From Ulvibacter algarum (GTDB lineage: Bacteria; Bacteroidota; Bacteroidia; Flavobacteriales; Flavobacteriaceae), in NCBI GenBank assembly GCA_947488905.1, contig CANLBJ010000002.1, positions 124,001 through 188,000 of the forward strand: DNA of 64,000 nucleotides. The letters run 5' to 3'. The notes under the pieces are model-generated. The model was not told where the DNA came from. It saw only the letters and a list, made by a program, of their open reading frames with translations, and made no database searches. The position numbers were made by a program, and so were the translations under genes. This document shows positions 28,667 to 36,365 of the stretch, one piece after another (positions within the stretch are counted from its first letter, which is position 1; each line of letters begins with the position of its first letter).

Positions 28667-30148
28667 TTATTTAGTTAGTGTTCGTTTAATTGCTTTTTTC
28701 CAGCCCAAATATTTGAGATGTCGCATTTCAGAAGTCATAGTTGGCATATAGATTTCTTCTGTTTTACGCAACGTTTGTAAATCTGTTTCATTCCAGATAC
28801 CAGCTTTTAAACCAGCTAACAGTGCTGCGCCAAGCGCTGTTACTTCTATAATTTCTGGTTTGTCAACAGGTACATTAAGCATATCTGCTTGAAACTGCAT
28901 TAAATAACTATTGTTGCTTGCACCACCATCTACTTGTAGTTTTTTGAGTTTCATCTTACCATCTTCTTGCATTGCTTTAAGTACATCTTTGGTTTGATAA
29001 GCCAATGCCTCAACTGTAGCTTTTATTATTTCATTTTTGCCCGTGTCTAAAGTTAAACCATACATGGCACCTTTTGCGTCTGCATCCCAATAGGGAGCAC
29101 CTAGACCTGCAAATGCGGGTACAACATACACGTCTTTTAAAGGCGGGATGCTATTACAAATGTCTTCGGTTTCTTGAGCCGTACTAATAATTTGTAATTG
29201 ATCGCGCAGCCATTGAATAGAAGCTCCACCTACAAAAATGCTTCCTTCTAAGGCATATTGTACTTCTTGATTAGGTAAACTACAGGCTATGGTAGTAAGT
29301 AATCCATTTTTTGAAACAATAAACTCTTTACCGGTGTGCAACAACATAAAACAACCTGTCCCATAGGTGTTTTTTGCAATCCCAGGCGCGGTACCACCTT
29401 GACCAAATAATGCTGCTTGTTGATCACCGGCAACACCATAAATAGGTATCTCAATATTGTTATAAGTGATGTTCCCAAAATGTGAAGAAGAAATCTGCAC
29501 ATCTGGTAGCATTGTTTCCGGTATATTAAATATGTTTAATAATTTTTTGTCCCATTTTAATTCTTTACAATTATAGAGCATTGTTCTAGACGCGTTAGTA
29601 ACATCTGTAACATGTTTATCACCATTGGTAAATTTATAAATAAGCCAAGCATCTATGGTCCCAAATAGTAGCTTTCCTACTTCTGCTTTCTCTCTAGCAC
29701 CTTCTACGTTATTTAAAATCCAGTTAAGTTTTGTCGCAGAAAAATATGAGTCAATCATAAGACCGGTATTAGCGCGTACATAAGCTTCGTGACCTTCTTC
29801 TTTTAATTCTTTACAATAATTTTTGGTCCTACTGTCTAACCATACAATAGCATTATAAATTGGGATACCTGTCTCTTTATCCCAAACCACTGTTGTCTCT
29901 CTTTGATTTGTAATACCAATAGATGCAACATCTTTTTCTGAAATATTAACTTTATTTAAAACTTCTTCAAAAGTTGCTTTTTGATGTTTGTAAATCTCAA
30001 TAGCGTCATGTTCTACCCAACCAGATTGAGGGTAGTGCTGAGTAAGTTCTCTTTGTGCTGTAGCTACAATATGGCCAGAAGCATCAAATAAGATGGTTCT
30101 AGTACTTGTAGTACCTTGATCAAAAGCAATAATATACTTAGTAGTCAT
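28667..30148 (-). CDS. glpK: Glycerol kinase
   Basis: Phosphorylates glycerol to glycerol-3-phosphate with ATP. The 493-residue FGGY-family protein shows IIAFDQGTTSTRTILFD at the start (phosphate 1 loop), SGWVEHDAIEI, the first FGGY signature region (GNITYNNIEIPIYGVAGDQQAALFGQ) and LQVDGGASNNSYLMQFQADML near the end. It is followed by glpD in the same operon. No clear TAnnTTTG box was found just upstream. Confidence 0.96.
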   Translation of the reverse strand: MTTKYIIAFDQGTTSTRTILFDASGHIVATAQRELTQHYPQSGWVEHDAIEIYKHQKATFEEVLNKVNISEKDVASIGITNQRETTVVWDKETGIPIYNAIVWLDSRTKNYCKELKEEGHEAYVRANTGLMIDSYFSATKLNWILNNVEGAREKAEVGKLLFGTIDAWLIYKFTNGDKHVTDVTNASRTMLYNCKELKWDKKLLNIFNIPETMLPDVQISSSHFGNITYNNIEIPIYGVAGDQQAALFGQGGTAPGIAKNTYGTGCFMLLHTGKEFIVSKNGLLTTIACSLPNQEVQYALEGSIFVGGASIQWLRDQLQIISTAQETEDICNSIPPLKDVYVVPAFAGLGAPYWDADAKGAMYGLTLDTGKNEIIKATVEALAYQTKDVLKAMQEDGKMKLKKLQVDGGASNNSYLMQFQADMLNVPVDKPEIIEVTALGAALLAGLKAGIWNETDLQTLRKTEEIYMPTMTSEMRHLKYLGWKKAIKRTLTK

Positions 30149-30311
30149 AGCGATAAAGTTCTATTACAATAATAAACTATTCTGTTTTATTATGCTTGCA
30201 TAGTAAATGGATTCGGCTCTTTTTTAATACTACACAATATAGAAAACTCTTTAAGTTGAGATAATAAAAAGAAGATGAAATACAAATAATAAAGATTATG
30301 TGTAAAATCTT

Positions 30312-30342
30312 TTTGACCGTAAGAAAAAACCTACTATATTTG
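30312..30342 (+). promoter_or_regulatory. Strong promoter of an orphan short transcript
   Basis: A -33 TTTG (30312-30315) and -7 TATATTTG (30335-30342) with exactly 19 bases between, the same geometry as the tRNA-Met promoter in this window. No protein gene follows on this strand. Confidence 0.7.
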
Positions 30343-30346
30343 TGAT

Positions 30347-30424
30347 GTATGTTTTATTTACGGTTACTATATCATATAGTATATCGTGAAAGCGGGTTTA
30401 GCGGGGGCTAACCCGCTTTTTTTG
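30347..30424 (+). ncRNA. Candidate small RNA (or mini-ORF transcript) of about 75-80 nt
   Basis: The 328-bp gap between glpK and the ABC permease gene, both on the minus strand, holds a compact plus-strand unit: a consensus promoter, a body of about 45 nt with a near-palindrome around ACTATATCATATAGT, and a strong terminator with T7. Two short frames occur inside it: 14 codons from the ATG at 30345 and 20 codons from the ATG at 30349, the second stopping within the terminator stem (30409-30411). Whether it acts as RNA or encodes a peptide cannot be decided here, and I do not recognise it as a known RNA family. Confidence 0.45.
30389..30424 (+). terminator. Rho-independent terminator of the short transcript
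   Basis: AAAGCGGGTT and AACCCGCTTT pair (the inner stem extends to AGC/GCT with one bulged T), followed by seven T. The minus strand lacks a T run. Confidence 0.82.
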
Positions 30425-30476
30425 TTGCAATAAAAATTAACTAATTATTTATGTTGATCTTTATTTTCTACAAAAT

Positions 30477-31718
30477 TTACTCATATCTCAAACTCTCCAC
30501 AGGGTCAAGTTTGGCTGCCTTAGTTGCAGGATAAGCTCCTGCTGCAAGAGCGACTAGAAAAGTAATAATGGTGGCATAGATCATTGCCCCAATGGGCAGT
30601 TCAAACTCAGACCCAAAGCCTTTTGCGAGCGCCCAGCCCGTGAGCAAACCTAAAACAATACCTAATAAACTCCCTATTTGACCAATAACAATTGTCTCAA
30701 TAAAAAACTGAAGCGAGATAGTAGAGCTTTTTGCTCCTAATGCTTTACGTACCCCAATTTCGCGTGTACGTTCTGTCACAGATACAAGCATAATATTCAT
30801 TAATGCGATAGAAGAACCTAAAATGGTGACCGTACTAATCACAATTGCAGCGATATTAAGCATGTTGCTAATCTCTGCAATTTGATTTAATAAATCATCA
30901 CTACGCATAATCCCAAAGTTGTCTTTATCAAGTGGGCTTAACCTTCTTATGTTTCTTAAAGTAATAATAGCTTCATTTTGAGCTTGATCCATTAGTTCAT
31001 TATCATCAACTTTAACACTAATGTTATAGTTAATATTAGGTTGCGTAAACATACCTCTAGCTACTTGAATAGGTATCATTACTCTTAAATCTTGATTGTT
31101 ACCAAAGGTAGAACCCTTAGATTCCATCACACCAATTACTTTAAATTTTGCACCTCTTATAGAAATTGTTTTACCAATAGGAGCATCATTTTTAAAAAGA
31201 GACTTTAAAAAATCGCTACCTATTAAGCATACTTTAGTGTTGTTTGCAACGTCAAATGAGGTAAAATTTCTTCCATCATCTATTTTGATACCAGAGTTTT
31301 CTAAAAAAGTCTCATTAACACCAAGTACTTGAACTTCTGGATCAGTTTTTTCGTTTTCAAATTTTACTTCGGCAGTGGCAGTACCTGTAAATGATACAGA
31401 AGTTTGTGCCGTAGGAAATTGATATAATTCGATAAACTCACGTACATCGTTATAACTTATTATAGGATTCACTTTACGTTTTTCACCACCTCTGTTAGAG
31501 TCAAAACTTACATTATAACGCTGTATATTAAACGTGTTAGAACCCATTGAGGCAAAATTGCCCGCAATATTATCAGACAATACATTTACTAAACTCAATA
31601 TACCAACAAGTGCCCAAATACCTATACCAATAATGACGACCGTTAAGACGGTTCTTAGCATTTGGCTTCTAATAGAATCTAGCGCTATGCGCACATTCTC
31701 TCTAAAAAGTGAAAACAT
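30477..31718 (-). CDS. MacB/FtsX-type ABC transporter permease
   Basis: A 413-residue inner-membrane protein with the MacB topology: a first membrane segment at about 22-45, a large periplasmic core (about 50-280), then three membrane segments in an FtsX domain (about 288-410). The conserved block ERTREIGVRKALGAKSSTI lies at about 318-336 and the terminal AAKLDPVESLRYE is typical. Such permeases export peptides or lipoproteins or act as mechanotransmitters. The ATPase and adaptor are not in the neighbourhood, so this is an orphan component. Confidence 0.9.
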   Translation of the reverse strand: MFSLFRENVRIALDSIRSQMLRTVLTVVIIGIGIWALVGILSLVNVLSDNIAGNFASMGSNTFNIQRYNVSFDSNRGGEKRKVNPIISYNDVREFIELYQFPTAQTSVSFTGTATAEVKFENEKTDPEVQVLGVNETFLENSGIKIDDGRNFTSFDVANNTKVCLIGSDFLKSLFKNDAPIGKTISIRGAKFKVIGVMESKGSTFGNNQDLRVMIPIQVARGMFTQPNINYNISVKVDDNELMDQAQNEAIITLRNIRRLSPLDKDNFGIMRSDDLLNQIAEISNMLNIAAIVISTVTILGSSIALMNIMLVSVTERTREIGVRKALGAKSSTISLQFFIETIVIGQIGSLLGIVLGLLTGWALAKGFGSEFELPIGAMIYATIITFLVALAAGAYPATKAAKLDPVESLRYE

Positions 31719-31999
31719 AAGGGTGGTTATTTTGGTATATAAGACTGAAAACGGTGTATAAAGTTACATTAAAAGCATTAATTATATTTTTTTCTCACTT
31801 CGGAAATGCGCTAGCCTCAAAATCTGCCTATTTTTTAGGATATTTGCACGGAGAATTTGAAATCGAATTCGAAATTGAAAATGAAAAAAAGGACGATGTC
31901 GCGTCGCGCACTATTTGAGAAAATACCAATGCCTATTTTTGAGGATAGCCTAAGTAGTTTACGAGAGCTCCTATAATAACAATACTAAATATTACCAAA

Positions 32000-33370
32000 T
32001 TGTCAAAAAAGCCAAGCATACCTAAAGGAACCAGAGATTTTTCTCCTACCGAAGTTGTAAAACGCACCTATATTATGGACACCATAAAAAGGAGCTTTAC
32101 ACAATTTGGGTTTCAACCTATTGAGACACCTAGTTTTGAGAACAGCGATACCTTGATGGGTAAGTATGGTGAAGAAGGAGATCGCCTTATTTTTAAGATA
32201 TTAAATAGTGGTGATTATTTAAAGAAAGTTGATGATGCTTTATATTCTGAAAAAGATAGTGGGAAGATGACTCCTAAAATCTCAGAAAAAGCACTCCGTT
32301 ATGACCTAACAGTGCCTTTTGCTAGATACGTAGTACAACACCAAAACGAAATTACCTTCCCTTTTAAGCGTTACCAGATTCAACCTGTTTGGAGAGCAGA
32401 CAGACCTCAAAAAGGACGTTTTAGAGAGTTCTTTCAGTGTGATGCAGATGTGGTGGGGAGTAAATCTTTATGGCAAGAAGTAGAGTTGGTGCAATTATAT
32501 GATACCGTTTTTACTGCCTTAAAATTAGAAGGTGCTACCATTAAAATGAACAACCGTAAAATATTAAGCGGTATTGCAGAGGTAATAGGTGCTCAAGATA
32601 AATTGATAGACTTTACAGTCGCTTTAGACAAATTAGATAAAATAGGGGAGGAAGGCGTTAAAAAAGAAATGCGCGAAAAAGGCATTACAGAAGATGCCAT
32701 AGAAAAAGTACAACCACTATTTTCATTTACAGGAACCGCAATAGAAAAGTTAACCAGTTTAGAAACAATGCTAGCAAGCTCTGAGACTGGACAAAAGGGT
32801 ATTGAAGAGCTGCGTTTTATTGTTGATAATATTTCGGCATTAGGATTACAGAGTGCGCATCTAGAAATAGATGTAACGCTGGCAAGAGGTCTTAACTACT
32901 ACACAGGCGCTATTTTTGAAGTTGCTGCACCAGAAGGCGTGGCAATGGGAAGTATAGGCGGCGGTGGTCGTTATGATGATCTTACAGGTATTTTTGGGAT
33001 GAAAGATGTGAGTGGGGTAGGAATCTCTTTTGGGCTTGATAGAATTTATCTTGTAATAGAAGAATTAGGCTTGTTTCCAGAGACAGTTTCTGCAAATACG
33101 AAGGTATTATTTATCAATTTTGGAGAAAAAGAGGCCTTATATGCTATGAAAGCCATCACAAAACTTCGTGGTAAAAATATTTCTGCAGAGTTGTATCCTG
33201 ACGATGCAAAAATGAAAAAACAGATGGGTTATGCAGATAAAAGAGATATAACTTACACAGTATTAGCTGGTGACAAAGAAATGGAATCTGAAATATTTAC
33301 CTTAAAAAACATGAAATCTGGTGAGCAAGAGTCTTTAGATTTTGACGGATTAGTAAATAGATTAAAATAA
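32000..33370 (+). CDS. hisS: Histidyl-tRNA synthetase
   Basis: Charges tRNA-His. The 456-residue class II synthetase begins [19 protein letters not shown]. Motif 2 is seen as [24 protein letters not shown], the His-binding [15 protein letters not shown] follows, then motif 3 GGRYDDL...GISFGLDR and the anticodon-binding domain (about 365-456). The start codon is TTG: the first in-frame ATG lies 25 codons later and would delete the conserved KGTRDF region, so TTG at 32000 must be used. The gene is the last core gene before the tRNA-Met/accessory region. Confidence 0.95.
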   Translation: MSKKPSIPKGTRDFSPTEVVKRTYIMDTIKRSFTQFGFQPIETPSFENSDTLMGKYGEEGDRLIFKILNSGDYLKKVDDALYSEKDSGKMTPKISEKALRYDLTVPFARYVVQHQNEITFPFKRYQIQPVWRADRPQKGRFREFFQCDADVVGSKSLWQEVELVQLYDTVFTALKLEGATIKMNNRKILSGIAEVIGAQDKLIDFTVALDKLDKIGEEGVKKEMREKGITEDAIEKVQPLFSFTGTAIEKLTSLETMLASSETGQKGIEELRFIVDNISALGLQSAHLEIDVTLARGLNYYTGAIFEVAAPEGVAMGSIGGGGRYDDLTGIFGMKDVSGVGISFGLDRIYLVIEELGLFPETVSANTKVLFINFGEKEALYAMKAITKLRGKNISAELYPDDAKMKKQMGYADKRDITYTVLAGDKEMESEIFTLKNMKSGEQESLDFDGLVNRLK

Positions 33371-33382
33371 TTAAAAGTAATT

Positions 33383-33413
33383 TTTGCAAGCGTATTTTAA
33401 GTTGTTATATTTG
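33383..33413 (+). promoter_or_regulatory. Consensus promoter of tRNA-Met
   Basis: TTTG at 33383-33386, 19 bases, then TATATTTG at 33406-33413. This is the cleanest Bacteroidota promoter in the window, and the tRNA begins 30 nt after it. Confidence 0.8.
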
Positions 33414-33443
33414 CAGCCGCTAAAATATCTGTTTTAGCAAAAT

Positions 33444-33517
33444 GGCGAGGTAGCTCAGGTGGTTAGAGCGTCGGATTCATAACCCGGAGGTCACGGGTTC
33501 AAGTCCCGTTCTCGCTA
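33444..33517 (+). tRNA. tRNA-Met (CAT), elongator type
   Basis: A 74-nt cloverleaf can be drawn: acceptor GGCGAGG with TCTCGCT, D arm GCTC...GAGC, anticodon loop TTCATAA, T arm ACGGG TTCAAGT CCCGT. CCA is not encoded. The anticodon stem lacks the three G-C pairs of initiator tRNA (one position is A opposite C), so elongator Met is preferred. A tRNA-Ile with lysidine-modified CAT cannot be fully excluded. Its last 26 nt and the following terminator are duplicated exactly 360 bp downstream. Confidence 0.88.
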
Positions 33518-33548
33518 CAAAGTCCCCAATTTTATTGGGGACTTTTTT
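33492..33548 (+). repeat. 57-bp direct repeat, proximal copy (tRNA 3' end plus terminator)
   Basis: It covers the T arm, acceptor 3' strand and terminator of tRNA-Met. An identical copy lies at 33852-33908, offset exactly 360 bp. The two copies bracket the GIY-YIG gene, as attL and attR would in an element inserted into a tRNA 3' end. Confidence 0.9.
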
Positions 33549-33549
33549 T
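33519..33549 (+). terminator. Terminator of tRNA-Met
   Basis: AAAGTCCCCAAT pairs with ATTGGGGACTTT and is followed by a T run. It ends 5 nt before the GIY-YIG start codon. Confidence 0.85.
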
Positions 33550-33554
33550 GTTTT

Positions 33555-33818
33555 ATGGAACATGTAGTTTACATATTATATTCTAAGAAATTTGATAAGA
33601 CCTATGTTGGTTGCACTTCAAGTATAATTTCTCGATTTCATTCACATAACACTTATGCTACAAAAGGTTGGACTGTACGTTACAGACCTTGGGAAGTATC
33701 ACATATAGAGTTTTTTAATACCAAAACTGAGGCTCTATCAAGAGAAAAGTGGTTTAAAACAGGGACAGGTAGAAGAGAGAAAGATAAGTTACTACAAGAA
33801 TTTATAAAAAATAATTAA
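33555..33818 (+). CDS. GIY-YIG nuclease-domain protein
   Basis: An 87-residue single-domain GIY-YIG protein (UPF0213/SLX1-like size). The hallmark strands are VVYILYS (4-10) and KTYVGCT (15-21, YVG in place of YIG), with the catalytic Arg as R27 (SRFHSHN) and the metal-binding Glu as E64 (LSREKWFK). All key residues are kept, so it should be an active nuclease. It sits between two copies of the tRNA-Met 3' end plus terminator. Its ATG is 5 nt after the first terminator, leaving no room for its own promoter unless that lies within the tRNA. Expression would need read-through. Confidence 0.88.
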   Translation: MEHVVYILYSKKFDKTYVGCTSSIISRFHSHNTYATKGWTVRYRPWEVSHIEFFNTKTEALSREKWFKTGTGRREKDKLLQEFIKNN

Positions 33819-33825
33819 GAGTGGA

Positions 33826-33877
33826 GGATTCATATCCGCCGAAGAGGCGGACACGGGTTCAAGTCCCGTTCTCGCTA
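33826..33877 (+). pseudogene. tRNA-Met 3' half with an extra hairpin
   Basis: It contains GGATTCATA (as in the real anticodon loop), then a 6-bp hairpin TCCGCC/GGCGGA with loop GAAGA in place of the normal anticodon 3' stem and variable loop, then the exact T arm and acceptor 3' strand of the tRNA. No D arm or 5' acceptor strand precedes it, so it cannot be a tRNA by itself. Confidence 0.75.
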
Positions 33878-33908
33878 CAAAGTCCCCAATTTTATTGGGG
33901 ACTTTTTT
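33852..33908 (+). repeat. 57-bp direct repeat, distal copy
   Basis: Identical to 33492-33548. Flanking bases differ on both sides (t/a before, t/a after), which fixes the repeat length at 57 bp. Confidence 0.9.
33879..33908 (+). terminator. Second copy of the tRNA-Met terminator, closing the GIY-YIG gene
   Basis: Same stem as at 33519, with a six-T run. It would end any read-through transcript carrying the nuclease gene. Confidence 0.82.
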
Positions 33909-34000
33909 ATGAAAAATAATTTGGATGTTGTATTACTGGTTTTAGGTAATCACCTTTTAAAAAGATGGATTATATAAATGTTTTAGTAAACTTTAAAATT

Positions 34001-34038
34001 AAAAAATGCCCTGTCTAATTTTTGATAGGGCATTTTTT
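34001..34038. terminator. Bidirectional terminator at the end of the accessory gene array
   Basis: AAAAAATGCCCT pairs with AGGGCATTTTTT around a loop of about 14 nt. No plus-strand gene ends here, so its likely use is to stop minus-strand transcription coming through the accessory genes above 34.1 kb. Confidence 0.75.
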
Positions 34039-34069
34039 AATTTTTGTAGGAATACGGCGTAGGAACTTA

Positions 34070-34100
34070 TGTTTTATATCACGTGTTGTGTGTTCGTACT
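34070..34100 (-). repeat. Palindromic element A: single arm only
   Basis: TATCACG-TGTTGTG resembles the stop-proximal arm of elements B and C (TATACACG..TGTTGT) and abuts the stop of the 174-aa gene. The other arm is not recognisable, so the array seems truncated here. Confidence 0.4.
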
Positions 34101-34103
34101 TTT

Positions 34104-34628
34104 TTATCTAATCGTTTTCCTAATTCCAGGATACATCTTTCCATTGAATCTAGTGCTTTCTTCTTCAGGGTGAAAATAATAAATCTGCTTTCTCTCTAAA
34201 TCCTTGTATGCATAGCAATTATCGAACAGTATTATTCCGCTATTTTTTATTTTCCAATAGTCAACTTTCGGAAACCATTCAGGTATAATATTTTCCACTA
34301 ATTTAATTTGCGATTGGAAAATTCCAATGTAAGTTTTGTCAATATGATTTTCCTTATTAAAGATTGAGTCATAAAGTTCCTCATTTTCGTAGTCAAAAAC
34401 TCCAAATACACATTTTGTACTTAAATAGGATATGTTTTTTATATTCTGTGCGTCAGATTTTATTAACTCGACAGGAAACCAACCTGTCAATCTCGGATTT
34501 TCAATTTTACTGAATTCGTCATAATTCTCAAATTCTTGTAAATAATCTCCATTATTACAAGACACCAAAAACAATAGAACTAATATTCCGAAAAAGGATA
34601 AATTCAAATTTAGATTCTTAAATTTCAT
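34104..34628 (-). CDS. Orphan lipoprotein, function unknown
   Basis: A 174-residue protein with a lipoprotein signal (lipobox FLVSC, cysteine near residue 24) and no domain I recognise. It contains several aromatic clusters (GWFPVELIK, PEWFPKVDYWKIKN). It is the last of five minus-strand genes in the 34.1-37.1 kb accessory block, lying between palindromic elements A and B. Its A/T-rich codon use and lack of metabolic neighbours fit a mobile gene cassette. Confidence 0.6.
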   Translation of the reverse strand: MKFKNLNLNLSFFGILVLLFLVSCNNGDYLQEFENYDEFSKIENPRLTGWFPVELIKSDAQNIKNISYLSTKCVFGVFDYENEELYDSIFNKENHIDKTYIGIFQSQIKLVENIIPEWFPKVDYWKIKNSGIILFDNCYAYKDLERKQIYYFHPEEESTRFNGKMYPGIRKTIR

Positions 34629-34655
34629 TCAGTTTTACGATTTTTTGGGTATGAC

Positions 34656-34790
34656 ACACAACGTGTTCGTGTATGGTTAGTTGCGTTGGCTAGGTCTAAA
34701 TTAGTAAAAGAAAACGAACTAGAGGAAAATCCGCAGGATTTTCCGAGTACACACAGAACGAGTAATTAATTATACACGTTGTTGTAAAAC
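34656..34790 (-). repeat. Palindromic element B (attC-like)
   Basis: The outer arms at 34657-34686 and 34758-34790 pair imperfectly: CGTGTATGGTTAGTTGCGTT faces AACGAGTAATTAATTATACACG. The central part holds a perfect hairpin GGAAAATCC-GCA-GGATTTTCC (34724-34744). The element starts within 5 nt of the stop of the 146-aa gene and runs to the start region of the 174-aa gene. Confidence 0.7.
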
Positions 34791-34794
34791 GTTT

Positions 34795-35235
34795 TTACTT
34801 ATTTTCCATTATATATTTATTTTCCAAATAATATTTTTCATTTCCTTTTACCTTATCAAAATCCAACTTAATTATCGTATCGAGATTTTCCCTCTTGAGA
34901 TTTATTAATAAAGATTCATTTTTTTTAGTTAAAGTGTCTCCTATTTTAATGAAGTCAAAAAAGTCAGAGCTTTGAAAAACAAAATCCTTTTTAATATTAT
35001 CAAAGATTTGATGTCTGATAATAACTATAGGTCTTGCGTGATTTTCTTTGTCAATATATTTTTCGGTAACTACTCCGTCATAGTTTGAGTGATATTCATC
35101 ATAAACTATTTTGTCGAAAAATTCTTTTTGAGTTTGATTATCACAAGAATTTAATCCGATTACGAGTGGAATTCCGCTTAATAGAATTCCAATTCCTCTT
35201 ATTATTTTTTTCGATATGAATTTTTCGGTCTTCAA
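34795..35235 (-). CDS. Orphan lipoprotein, function unknown
   Basis: A 146-residue protein whose N-terminus has a basic, hydrophobic signal with lipobox GLNSC (cysteine near residue 31). The mature part is Lys/Asp/Phe-rich and has no motif I can name. It starts 12 nt after the stop of the 101-aa membrane gene, and there is no palindrome between the two, so they behave as one two-gene cassette ending at element B. Confidence 0.55.
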   Translation of the reverse strand: MKTEKFISKKIIRGIGILLSGIPLVIGLNSCDNQTQKEFFDKIVYDEYHSNYDGVVTEKYIDKENHARPIVIIRHQIFDNIKKDFVFQSSDFFDFIKIGDTLTKKNESLLINLKRENLDTIIKLDFDKVKGNEKYYLENKYIMENK

Positions 35236-35247
35236 TTCAAAGGTTTA

Positions 35248-35553
35248 TTAGGATAATGACATAATTGACAAAAAAGTAGTTAATCCAAAATAAAAGAATG
35301 CCATATATCGGCTTTTCGGAACTGACTTTTCACATATTTTCATCGCATACTTAAAAATGAAATTATTGTTCTCAAAGAAGTAAGAGAGTAAAAATATAAT
35401 TCCGATGAGTTGGATATAGATAACTAAAAAAATGTTCACTTTTAATTCTGATTGTAAATGGTAATATGATAAAAACAGAAAAACTGCTAAAATCAATATT
35501 ATCAAATATCCATTCCAATAGTAGGACTTATTTTTGGCTTCGGAACTGTTCAT
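35248..35553 (-). CDS. Small membrane protein, function unknown
   Basis: A 101-residue protein with about three hydrophobic segments (about 11-30, 37-57 and 80-98) joined by short basic loops. It lies between element C and the 146-aa lipoprotein gene on the same strand and is probably translated from the same mRNA as that gene. No family was recognised. Confidence 0.55.
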   Translation of the reverse strand: MNSSEAKNKSYYWNGYLIILILAVFLFLSYYHLQSELKVNIFLVIYIQLIGIIFLLSYFFENNNFIFKYAMKICEKSVPKSRYMAFFYFGLTTFLSIMSLS

Positions 35554-35564
35554 TCAAATGTTTT

Positions 35565-35699
35565 ACAACGTGTTTGTGTATGATTTCGTTGCGTGTTTCA
35601 GCAACTAAATTAGCAAACTAAAACGAACCAGAGGAAATTCCGAAGGAATTTCCAAGTAGGCGAGTACTAGCAATGAATTATACACGGTGTTGTACAACG
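35565..35699 (-). repeat. Palindromic element C (attC-like)
   Basis: The left arm ACAACGTGTTTGTGTATGAT (from 35565) pairs imperfectly with the right arm at 35670-35693 (GCAATG...GGTGTTGT). The centre has a perfect hairpin GGAAATTCC-GAA-GGAATTTCC (35633-35653). It directly abuts the stop of the 214-aa gene at 35700. Arms and the inner AAACGAACCAGAGG match element B (AAACGAACTAGAGG). Confidence 0.72.
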
Positions 35700-36344
35700 T
35701 TATTTTATTTTTTTTATAATTCCGAAATGAGTTTTTTCTTCAAAGTTTGCTTTCGATTTATACACATAACTTCCATCGTCAAGAACATCAATAATTTCTA
35801 CGTCAATTTCCTTTCCAATTAAATGTTTTAATCTTGGTTCAGTCATTTTTTTATATATCAAAACATAATGACAATCCGAAATCCATTTTATATAATAAAT
35901 CTGCTTGCCTCCTTTAAATATTTCCCTTTGAACTTTGCGTTTGCGTTTAATCTTGGTGTCCTGATAGAGAACGTTCTTGTATGCGTAAATTCCAGTTTTA
36001 AATTTTTCGCAAGCGTTACATTCTTCCTCGTTTAGGCTTTTATTTTCATATGTATTATTTATGAATTCAAAAGTTGAATCGTAACAATTGTTTTTTAGTT
36101 TACTATCAGGATAATATTGAATTCCGAGAAGATATTGACGAAGTTGCTCAATATTATATTCATTTTCATATGTAGTTTTTTCCGGAACAATGGTTACTTC
36201 GCTAATTTTAGCTTCGTCATTCACACAGAAATTCACAGTAACATATTCAATACTTTTTACGTCTTCGACAAAGAACATTTTCTGCACTTGTCCGAATGTA
36301 TTTGAGAAAACAAAAAGTGCTAATAATAATATAATTTTGTTCAA
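35700..36344 (-). CDS. Exported protein of unknown function
   Basis: A 214-residue protein with a signal peptide (MNKIILLLALFVFSNTFGQ). It contains an EECNACEKF motif with two cysteines near the middle and a C-terminal KSKANFEEKTHFGIIKKIK. I do not recognise the family. Its stop codon is immediately followed by element C, and element D lies just upstream of its start. It is on the same strand as its neighbours in the accessory block. Confidence 0.55.
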   Translation of the reverse strand: MNKIILLLALFVFSNTFGQVQKMFFVEDVKSIEYVTVNFCVNDEAKISEVTIVPEKTTYENEYNIEQLRQYLLGIQYYPDSKLKNNCYDSTFEFINNTYENKSLNEEECNACEKFKTGIYAYKNVLYQDTKIKRKRKVQREIFKGGKQIYYIKWISDCHYVLIYKKMTEPRLKHLIGKEIDVEIIDVLDDGSYVYKSKANFEEKTHFGIIKKIK

Positions 36345-36365
36345 ATTTCGTGGTTTTTGGTAATG

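Noticed and set aside
16080-31885. Similar GAA/TTCGAA-rich strings near 16082-16105 and 31856-31882 (for example AAATCGAATT)
   Set aside because: The sequences are low-complexity and only loosely alike, with no structure or gene association beyond lying between genes.
33909-33977. A 22-codon frame directly after the second tRNA-type terminator
   Set aside because: It starts inside the T run of a terminator, has no promoter and no convincing composition; likely chance.
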